A stretch of DNA of 64,000 nt. Origin: Streptomyces xanthochromogenes (lineage in GTDB: Bacteria; Actinomycetota; Actinomycetes; Streptomycetales; Streptomycetaceae). The stretch covers positions 443,368 through 507,367 of the forward strand of contig NZ_BMUZ01000005.1 of assembly GCF_014650455.1 (NCBI RefSeq). Direction: 5' to 3'. Position numbers and translations under genes: made by a program. A model generated the notes under the pieces. The model was not told the DNA's origin. It saw only the letters and a list, made by a program, of their open reading frames with translations, and made no database searches. This document shows, piece after piece, positions 58,008 through 64,000 of this stretch; within the stretch, counting starts at the first letter, position 1; each line of letters opens with the position of its first letter.

Positions 58008-58970
58008 GTGAGCAGGCTCCAGGTCGTCAGCGGCAAGGGCGGTACCGGCAAGACCACGGTCGCCGCAGCACTCGCGCTCGCCCTCGCGACGGAGGGCAGG
58101 CGCACGCTCCTCGTCGAGGTCGAGGGCAGACAGGGCATCGCGCAGCTCTTCGAGACGGAAGCCTTTCCGTACGAGGAGCGCAAGATCGCCGTGGCGCCCG
58201 GTGGCGGGGAGGTGTACGCACTGGCCATCGACGCGGAACGGGCGCTCCTCGACTACCTCCAGATGTTCTACAAGCTGGGCGGCGCGGGCCGGGCACTGAA
58301 GAAGCTCGGCGCGATCGACTTCGCGACGACCATCGCGCCGGGGGTACGGGACGTGCTCCTGACCGGCAAGGCGTGCGAGGCGGTGCGCCGCAAGAACAAG
58401 CAGGGCGCGTACGCGTACGACTACGTCGTGATGGACGCTCCGCCCACCGGGCGCATCACCCGCTTCCTGAACGTGAACGACGAGGTGGCGGGCCTGGCGA
58501 AGATCGGCCCGATACACAATCAGGCGCAGGCCGTCATGCGGGTCCTCAAGTCCCCTGAAACGGCAGTGCACTTGGTGACCCTCCTGGAGGAGATGCCCGT
58601 CCAGGAGACGGTCGACGGGATCGCCGAGCTGCGCGGGGCCGAGCTGCCGGTCGGCAAGGTGATCGTGAACATGGTCCGCCCGCACGTCCTGGACGAGGCT
58701 GCGGTCCGCGCGGTCACCGGCGACCGGCGCAAGGAGGTCGCCAGGACGCTGACGCGGGCCGGGGTCTCCGGCTCGGCGAAACTGGTGACACCGCTCCTGG
58801 AGCAGGCCGCCGAGCACGCCGAGCGGGTGGAGCTGGAGCGTGAACAGCGCGCGGTTCTGGGCACGTTGGGACTTACCACGCACGAACTGCCGTTGATCGG
58901 CGAGGGAATGGACCTGGCCGGGCTCTACCGCCTGGCTTCGGAACTGCGCAAGCTCGGGGTGGGTGAGTGA
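58008..58970 (+). CDS. ArsA/Get3-type ATPase (first of pair)
   Basis: This 320-residue P-loop ATPase has a GTG start. The deviant Walker A is SGKGGTGKTTVAAAL with the signature lysine. Switch I-like VEVEGRQGIAQLF and switch II VMDAPPTGRITRFL follow. It lacks the arsenite-binding cysteines of ArsA and resembles the actinobacterial ArsA-like pair that sits beside wblA. By fold it may deliver membrane or cofactor clients, but the client is unknown. It overlaps the next gene by 4 nt (GTGA). Confidence 0.9.
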   Translation: MSRLQVVSGKGGTGKTTVAAALALALATEGRRTLLVEVEGRQGIAQLFETEAFPYEERKIAVAPGGGEVYALAIDAERALLDYLQMFYKLGGAGRALKKLGAIDFATTIAPGVRDVLLTGKACEAVRRKNKQGAYAYDYVVMDAPPTGRITRFLNVNDEVAGLAKIGPIHNQAQAVMRVLKSPETAVHLVTLLEEMPVQETVDGIAELRGAELPVGKVIVNMVRPHVLDEAAVRAVTGDRRKEVARTLTRAGVSGSAKLVTPLLEQAAEHAERVELEREQRAVLGTLGLTTHELPLIGEGMDLAGLYRLASELRKLGVGE

Positions 58971-60496
58971 CGTTGGACGCGGCCGGGACACTGGCGATCG
59001 ATCCGCTGCTCGACGATGCGGGCACCCGCATCATCGTGTGCTGCGGGTCGGGCGGAGTCGGAAAGACAACTACCGCCGCCGCACTGGGAGTTCGGGCGGC
59101 CGAGCGGGGCCGCAAGGTCGTGGTGCTCACCATCGACCCGGCCCGCAGGCTCGCCCAGTCCATGGGCATCGACTCGCTCGACAACACCCCGCGCCGGGTC
59201 AAGGACGTCGAGGGTGACGGCGAACTGCACGCCATGATGCTCGACATGAAGCGGACCTTCGACGAGATCGTCGAGGCGCACGCGGACCCCGAGCGGGCCA
59301 AGGCGATCCTGACGAATCCGTTCTACCAGTCCCTGTCGGCCGGCTTCGCGGGCACGCAGGAGTACATGGCGATGGAGAAGCTGGGGCAGCTGCGGGCCAG
59401 GGACGAGTGGGACCTGATCGTGGTGGACACCCCGCCGTCGCGGTCCGCGCTCGATTTCCTGGACGCGCCCAAGCGGCTCGGTTCGTTCCTGGACGGCAAG
59501 TTCATCAAGCTCCTCATGGCGCCCGCGAAGATGGGCGGCCGGGCCGGGATGAAGTTCCTCAACGTCGGCATGTCGATGATGACCGGCACGCTCGGCAAGC
59601 TGCTCGGCGGACCGTTCCTGCACGACGTGCAGACCTTCGTGGCGGCCATGGACACGATGTTCGGCGGGTTCCGGACCAGGGCGGACGCCACCTACCGGCT
59701 GTTGCAGGCACCCGGTACGGCGTTCCTCGTCGTCGCCGCGCCCGAGCGGGACGCGCTGCGCGAGGCCGCGTACTTCGTGGAGCGCCTGGCCGCCGACGAC
59801 ATGCCGCTCGCCGGGCTCGTACTGAACCGCGTGCACGGCAGCGCGGCGGCCCGGCTCTCGGCCGAGCGCGCCCTGGCCGCCGCGGAGAGCCTGGAGGAGA
59901 CACCGGAGGAGACCCCGGACACGGCGGATCACCCGACCCGAAGCCCCGCGGCGAACGCGGCAGAAATGCCTGCCGAAAATCTTGACGAACGCGGCATTGT
60001 GGATCAGGAGGCCGGGAAGGCTGATGGTCGTGGCGCCGGCGTTCCCTCTCCCGAAGCCGCCAAGACCGCCAAGGCCGTCGAAACCGCGGAAGTCGCCCCA
60101 GAAGCCGCAGCAGTCGCAGAAGCCCCCGGCCCCTCCGAGGCCGCCGCAACCGGCGGGACCACCGGAGCCACCGGAACCGCCGAAGATCCCGAAGACGAAG
60201 ATCCCGAAGGCACTGCCGGTGCCGCCGAGCCCGCGAACCATGCCCTGACGGGGGCCGATTCCGTATCGGCGGACGATTCCGTCGAGCGGCTGACCGCAGG
60301 ATTGCTGCGGCTGCATGCCGAGCGGATGCAGGTGCTCGCGCGTGAACAGCGGACGCGCGCCCGTTTCGCCGCACTTCACCCCGAGGTCAAAGTCGCCGAA
60401 GTGGCCGCCCTGCCGGGCGATGTGCACGACCTCGCGGGTCTCCGGACCATCGGGGACCGGCTCGCGGCCGGTGGATCTCCGGCCGGAGCTGCCTGA
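58967..60496 (+). CDS. ArsA/Get3-type ATPase (second of pair) with a long variable insert
   Basis: This 509-residue ATPase has GSGGVGKTTTAAAL near residue 27, LTIDPARRLAQSMG, and VVDTPPSRSALDFLD. The catalytic lysine of the classical deviant motif is Gly-Ser-Gly here, so it may rely on its partner. Between about residues 300 and 440 is a disordered Ala/Glu/Thr-rich insertion (EDPEDEDPEGTAG and similar), followed by the conserved helical C-terminus (ERMQVLAREQRTRARFAALHP). The two ATPases are coupled by a GTGA junction and probably form a heterodimer. The stop is 13 nt from convergent wblA. Confidence 0.9.
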   Translation: MTLDAAGTLAIDPLLDDAGTRIIVCCGSGGVGKTTTAAALGVRAAERGRKVVVLTIDPARRLAQSMGIDSLDNTPRRVKDVEGDGELHAMMLDMKRTFDEIVEAHADPERAKAILTNPFYQSLSAGFAGTQEYMAMEKLGQLRARDEWDLIVVDTPPSRSALDFLDAPKRLGSFLDGKFIKLLMAPAKMGGRAGMKFLNVGMSMMTGTLGKLLGGPFLHDVQTFVAAMDTMFGGFRTRADATYRLLQAPGTAFLVVAAPERDALREAAYFVERLAADDMPLAGLVLNRVHGSAAARLSAERALAAAESLEETPEETPDTADHPTRSPAANAAEMPAENLDERGIVDQEAGKADGRGAGVPSPEAAKTAKAVETAEVAPEAAAVAEAPGPSEAAATGGTTGATGTAEDPEDEDPEGTAGAAEPANHALTGADSVSADDSVERLTAGLLRLHAERMQVLAREQRTRARFAALHPEVKVAEVAALPGDVHDLAGLRTIGDRLAAGGSPAGAA

Positions 60497-60509
60497 GTCC
60501 CCGGCTCCG

Positions 60510-60878
60510 TCAGCCCACTGCCGCGTACGCCTCGTCTCCGAAGGAATGCGGGTAGTCGTAGTCCGCGTCCTCCTCCGCGCACACGGGCAGGATTCCCGTG
60601 CTGCGCTCGTACTCGGTGCGCGCGGTCTCCAAGAGGCGGTGCCACGAGGTGACGGTGGGGCGCCTGCGCAAAAGGGCGCGTCGCTCCCGTTCCGTCATGC
60701 CGCCCCACACGCCGAACTCGACACGATTGTCGAGCGCGTCGGCCAGGCACTCGGTCCGCACCGGGCAACCGGTGCACACCGCCTTGGCCCTGTTCTGCGC
60801 TGCACCCTGTACAAACAGTTCGTCCGGATCGGTAGTGCGGCAGGCTGCCTGCGCACTCCAGTCGGTTACCCAGCCCAT
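60510..60878 (-). CDS. wblA: WhiB-like transcriptional regulator WblA
   Basis: The protein has 122 residues from ATG 60878, the usual MGWVTDWSAQAACRT start with GGGAGAGGA upstream; an upstream in-frame ATG (60935) lacks a ribosome site. Four cysteines (CRTT, CTGCPVRTEC) bind a 4Fe-4S cluster, and GVWGGMTERERRALLRRRP is the WhiB turn plus basic DNA-binding region. In streptomycetes WblA governs the switch from aerial growth and represses antibiotic production. The C-terminus (about 20 residues past EYER) is longer than in S. coelicolor. The leader is long and the next gene is divergent. Confidence 0.96.
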   Translation of the reverse strand: MGWVTDWSAQAACRTTDPDELFVQGAAQNRAKAVCTGCPVRTECLADALDNRVEFGVWGGMTERERRALLRRRPTVTSWHRLLETARTEYERSTGILPVCAEEDADYDYPHSFGDEAYAAVG

Positions 60879-61294
60879 GCCGGCGCCGTCCTCTCCCGAA
60901 TCGAGGCTCCCCCACGGCGGCAGAGGCATATTCACCGCTGCCAGTTGAGGACGTTACGGAAGGTGGGCACAGCGCAACACCCCCGTCGGGCCCAATCTTG
61001 AATGGCCCGAACGGACTATGCGTACGCGGCAGATCACCCAACGGAGTGAGCGGAGGACATGCGTGACGAATCCGAAATAATGGGACGTATCAGCTGAGGC
61101 GCAACGGACACGAGATGACGCATGAGGCGCAATCGGACATCAACTGGGCTGGTTCCCGCCGGATTCGGGGACGGCGGATCACTTCCACACGCGGCCGGGG
61201 TCTTGATGCGCAGCCGCACTGCTGTGACAGTTGAGAGCAGCTTAGGCCAGAGCCTTCACCTGTGTCCGGCGATTGAGAACGTAGGCTGCCCTCC
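60879..61294. promoter_or_regulatory. Divergent wblA/PBP regulatory region
   Basis: This gap of about 415 nt is AT-richer than the genome. It carries two near-direct repeats, TGAGGCGCAACGGACA (about 61094-61109) and TGAGGCGCAATCGGACA (about 61123-61139), and no convincing gene. TAGGCT at 61282-61287 lies 7 nt before the PBP ATG and could be a -10 for a leaderless mRNA. The wblA leader probably extends into this region. Confidence 0.55.
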
Positions 61295-63571
61295 ATGGCA
61301 ATGAAGCGATCGGGCGGAGGCCTGACCGGGACCCAGCAGGCGGCCAAGTTCCTCGGCGTGAGTGTGTTGGCGGGGGCGGTGCTCGCCGGGATCGCCCTGC
61401 CGGCGGCCGGCGCCCTGGGGCTCGCGGCCAAGGGCACGGTCGAGGGGTTCGACGAGATCCCGGCCAACCTGAAGACCCCGCCGCTGAGCCAGCGCACCAC
61501 GATCCTGGACAACAAGGGCGGCACGATCGCCCAGGTGTACTCGCGCGACCGCACCGTGGTGCCGCTCGCCGACATCTCCCCGTACATGCAGAAGGCGATC
61601 GTCGCGATCGAGGACTCGCGCTTCTACGAGCACGGCGCGATCGACGCCAAGGGCGTCCTGCGCGCGCTGAACAAGAACGCGACCAGCGGCGGTGTGGCCC
61701 AGGGCGCGTCCACGCTCACCCAGCAGTACGTGAAGAACGTCTTCGTGGAGGAGGCCGGCGATGACCCCGACAAGGTCGCCGAGGCCACCCAGCAGACGAT
61801 CGGCCGCAAGGTCAAGGAGCTGAAGTACGCGATCCAGGTCGAGGAGGAGCTCGGCAAGAAGAAGATCCTGGAGAACTACCTCAACATCACGTTCTTCGGG
61901 CAGCAGGCGTACGGCATCGAGGCCGCCGCCAAGCGCTACTTCTCCAAGTCGGCCAAGGACCTCACCCTGGACGAGTCGGCGATGCTGGCCGGCATCGTGC
62001 AGTCGCCCAGCCGGTACGACCCCGTCAACGATGCCCAGGAGTCCAAGAAGCGCCGCAACACGGTGCTCCAGCGGATGGCCGACATGAAGGACATCTCGCA
62101 GGGCGAGGCCGACAAGGCCAAGGAAGAGCCGATCAAGCTCAATGTGAGCCGGCCCAAGAACGGCTGCATCACCGCCGTCGAGGGCGCGGGCTTCTTCTGC
62201 GACTACGTGCGCGAGGTCTTCCTGTCCGACCCGGTCTTCGGCAAGACGAAGGAGGAGCGGGCCAAGCTCTGGAACCAGGGCGGGCTCACCGTCCAGACCA
62301 CGCTCGACCCGCAGGCCCAGAAGTCGACGCAGGAATCGATCAAGTCGCACGTCTACCAGAAGGACTCGGTCGCGACGGCCGTCACGCTGGTCCAGCCCGG
62401 CAGCGGCAAGATCCTCGCGATGGGCCAGTCGAGGCCGTACGGCTTCGGGGACACCGAGACGCAGATCAACTTCTCGGTCAACCGCCAGATGGGCGGCTCC
62501 AATTTCGGCTTCCCGGTCGGCTCGACGTTCAAGCCGTTCCTGGCCGCGGCCGCGATCGAGGGCGGCAAGCCGCCGACGCAGCAGTACTCCGCGCCGTACG
62601 AGATGGACTACCCGAACGTCCAGACGTGCAACAGCGGCAAGCCGTGGGTCAACGACGGCAAGCCCCAGCCGTATCACCTGGAGAACGAGAACGAGTCCGA
62701 GGTCGGTCCGTTCTCGCTCAAGGAGGCGATGGCCAAGTCGGTCAACACGTACTTCGTGCAGATGCTCGGCGACATCGGCATGTGCCCCGTCTCCCAGATG
62801 GCGGACAAGCTGAAGGTCATCCAGGGCAACGGCGAGAAGCTCCCCATGGTGCCCTCGGCACTGACGCTCGGTTCCACCGGTATGTCGCCGCTGACGATGG
62901 CCTCCGCGTACGCGGCCTTCGCCAACCGGGGCACGTACTGCACGCCGATCGCCATCGAGTCCATCAAGAAGGTGGACGGCTCGCCGCTGCCGGTGCCGAA
63001 GTCCGCCTGCTCGCAGGCGATGTCGCAGAACACCGCGGACAGCATCAACACGCTGCTGCGCGGCGTGGTCGACTCCGGTACGGGTGCCGAGGCCGGCCTC
63101 AAGGACCGTGACAACGCGGGCAAGACGGGTACCACCGACGGCCGCAAGAACGCCTGGTTCGTCGGCTACACCTCGAACCTGTCGGCCGCGGTCTGGGTCG
63201 GCAGCCCCTCCCAGCGGGTCGAGATGAACAACATCACCATCGGCGGCCAGTTCGTGGAGCAGGTCTACGGTGGCCAGGTCCCCGGCCCCATCTGGCGGGA
63301 CGCCGTGACCGGCGCGCTGCAGGGGCAGAACTCGGCGCCGTTCGTCAACGTCAACATCCCCGACAACGGCGGCCAGAAGCCGGGCGGCGACCCGGCCACG
63401 ACGGCCGGCGCGCAGGGCAACAACGGCGACAAGAGCAAGAACAAGGGCAAGCACAAGCCGAAGCCGGGCGGCGACAACAAGCCTCCGGGCCGCGGCGGCC
63501 AGGACCCCTTCCCCGGCATCTCCCTCCCGCCCGGCGTGGTGGGCGGGGACTCGGGCGGCTGGCCGCAGTAG
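61295..63571 (+). CDS. Class A penicillin-binding protein (glycosyltransferase/transpeptidase)
   Basis: This 758-residue bifunctional peptidoglycan synthase has one signal-anchor helix (about residues 20-45). The GT51 glycosyltransferase domain (about 70-250) has EDSRFYEHGAID with the catalytic Glu and STLTQQYVKN. The transpeptidase domain (about 350-650) has the active-site Ser in GSTFKPF, SVN and KTGTTDG, the SxxK, SxN and KTG triad. The C-terminal 90 residues are Gly/Lys/Pro-rich (KSKNKGKHKPKPGGDNK) and probably wall-bound. ATG 61295 lacks a clear Shine-Dalgarno; ATG 61301 is an alternative. It is monocistronic with a strong terminator. Confidence 0.95.
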   Translation: MAMKRSGGGLTGTQQAAKFLGVSVLAGAVLAGIALPAAGALGLAAKGTVEGFDEIPANLKTPPLSQRTTILDNKGGTIAQVYSRDRTVVPLADISPYMQKAIVAIEDSRFYEHGAIDAKGVLRALNKNATSGGVAQGASTLTQQYVKNVFVEEAGDDPDKVAEATQQTIGRKVKELKYAIQVEEELGKKKILENYLNITFFGQQAYGIEAAAKRYFSKSAKDLTLDESAMLAGIVQSPSRYDPVNDAQESKKRRNTVLQRMADMKDISQGEADKAKEEPIKLNVSRPKNGCITAVEGAGFFCDYVREVFLSDPVFGKTKEERAKLWNQGGLTVQTTLDPQAQKSTQESIKSHVYQKDSVATAVTLVQPGSGKILAMGQSRPYGFGDTETQINFSVNRQMGGSNFGFPVGSTFKPFLAAAAIEGGKPPTQQYSAPYEMDYPNVQTCNSGKPWVNDGKPQPYHLENENESEVGPFSLKEAMAKSVNTYFVQMLGDIGMCPVSQMADKLKVIQGNGEKLPMVPSALTLGSTGMSPLTMASAYAAFANRGTYCTPIAIESIKKVDGSPLPVPKSACSQAMSQNTADSINTLLRGVVDSGTGAEAGLKDRDNAGKTGTTDGRKNAWFVGYTSNLSAAVWVGSPSQRVEMNNITIGGQFVEQVYGGQVPGPIWRDAVTGALQGQNSAPFVNVNIPDNGGQKPGGDPATTAGAQGNNGDKSKNKGKHKPKPGGDNKPPGRGGQDPFPGISLPPGVVGGDSGGWPQ

Positions 63572-63639
63572 CGGTGTCGCGGTACCGGTGACGGACCCGT
63601 GCCGACCGCACGGGAAACGGACACCCGCCGATCCGCACA

Positions 63640-63683
63640 GGAAAGGGGCGCCCCGGGAAGCGATTCCCGGGGCGCCCCTTTCC
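63640..63683. terminator. Bidirectional terminator
   Basis: A perfect 20-bp stem (GGAAAGGGGCGCCCCGGGAA and its complement) closes a GNRA-type tetraloop GCGA. It lies between the convergent PBP and GatB/YqeY genes. Confidence 0.92.
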
Positions 63684-63725
63684 GTACGTGTGCTCCGGGC
63701 CGGGTCGGCCCGTAGGTGCTCCGGC

Positions 63726-64000
63726 TCAGCCGGCCAGGCGCTGCTTCACCGCGGCGGCGACGCGGCCGCCGTCGGCGAGGCCGGCCACCTTCGGGTTCAC
63801 GATCTTCATGACGGCGCCCATCGCGCGCGGCCCCTCGGCACCGGCGGCCTTCGCCTCGTCGACGGCGGCGGCGACGATGGCCGCGAGCTCGTCGTCGGAG
63901 AGCTGCTTGGGCAGGTACGCGTCGAGGATCTCGCCCTCGGCCAGCTCACGGGCGGCGGACTCGGCACGGCCGCCCTTGTCGAAGGCCTCGGCCGCCTCGC
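63726..64000 (-). CDS. GatB/YqeY domain protein (3' end only)
   Basis: The last 90 residues of a gene whose start lies beyond the window are visible on the minus strand. They read EAAEAFDKGGRAESAARELAEGEIL, then AYLPKQLSDDELAAIV, then EGPRAMGAVMKIVNPKVAG and end AAAVKQRLAG. This is the GatB/YqeY tRNA-amidotransferase-like helical domain. Many actinobacterial copies stand alone without amidotransferase activity; the exact role is unknown. Confidence 0.85.
   Translation of the reverse strand, partial: EAAEAFDKGGRAESAARELAEGEILDAYLPKQLSDDELAAIVAAAVDEAKAAGAEGPRAMGAVMKIVNPKVAGLADGGRVAAAVKQRLAG

Noticed and set aside
60878..60935. Upstream start for wblA at 60935
   Set aside because: No Shine-Dalgarno sequence, and the standard WblA N-terminus begins at 60878.

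Overview
The window is chromosomal DNA of a Streptomyces species. Codons are strongly GC-rich in the third position, starts are often GTG or TTG, and most neighbouring genes overlap by 4 nt. It carries the bldG, wblA, crp and tmk/topA loci in the order familiar from the S. coelicolor core chromosome. I see no rRNA, CRISPR array, insertion sequence, integrase, prophage or biosynthetic gene cluster. Most of the content is conserved actinobacterial housekeeping and developmental genes.

Layout. 1-9,200: two uncharacterised genes; an ECF sigma factor (SigE family) with a membrane partner; a histidine phosphatase; a GH1 beta-glucosidase with an MFS sugar transporter; two DUF5994 genes with a hidden 47-residue membrane peptide; tRNA-Thr(CGT). 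9,290-25,100: secreted S33 peptidase, holB, a membrane-fused tmk, topA, a methyltransferase, a lipoprotein and the proton-pumping pyrophosphatase hppA. 25,100-35,600: apgA-bldG (partner-switching control of development), a divergent MrfA-like helicase, a Tad/Flp-like pilus operon headed by the septum-site gene ssd, an unannotated 6C RNA and a membrane-anchored HAD phosphatase. 35,650-47,100: a degenerate Fic-fold protein, a CooC/MinD-type ATPase, a deacetylase-like lipoprotein, a SulP-carbonic anhydrase fusion, acsA, nhaA, a holin-like protein and an epoxide hydrolase-like enzyme. 47,100-57,900: GH4 glycosidase, MarP protease, NUDIX, nth with a long histone-like tail, crp, a nucleotidyltransferase, and the operons MBL/85-aa ORF/NUDIX and RidA/DUF4177. 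58,000-64,000: paired ArsA-type ATPases, wblA, a class A penicillin-binding protein and the 3' end of a GatB/YqeY gene.

How they fit together. DNA supply and topology genes (holB, tmk, topA, nth) are interleaved with developmental regulators (bldG/apgA, crp, wblA, ssd) and envelope functions (Tad-like pilus, PBP, MarP). Carbon handling is represented by GH1/MFS, GH4, acsA with a DasR-like site, and the SulP-carbonic anhydrase.

The most distinctive features are: (i) an unusual density of short tandem repeats with unrelated unit sequences, in many intergenic gaps and in a few coding tails; (ii) a 6C RNA divergent from the HAD gene; (iii) small genes hidden inside 4-nt-overlap operons; (iv) a conserved protein with a broken Fic motif; (v) a 280-residue lysine/alanine tail on endonuclease III. 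No wholly new system could be established from sequence alone. All functional names rest on motifs I can read and on family knowledge, not on a database search.
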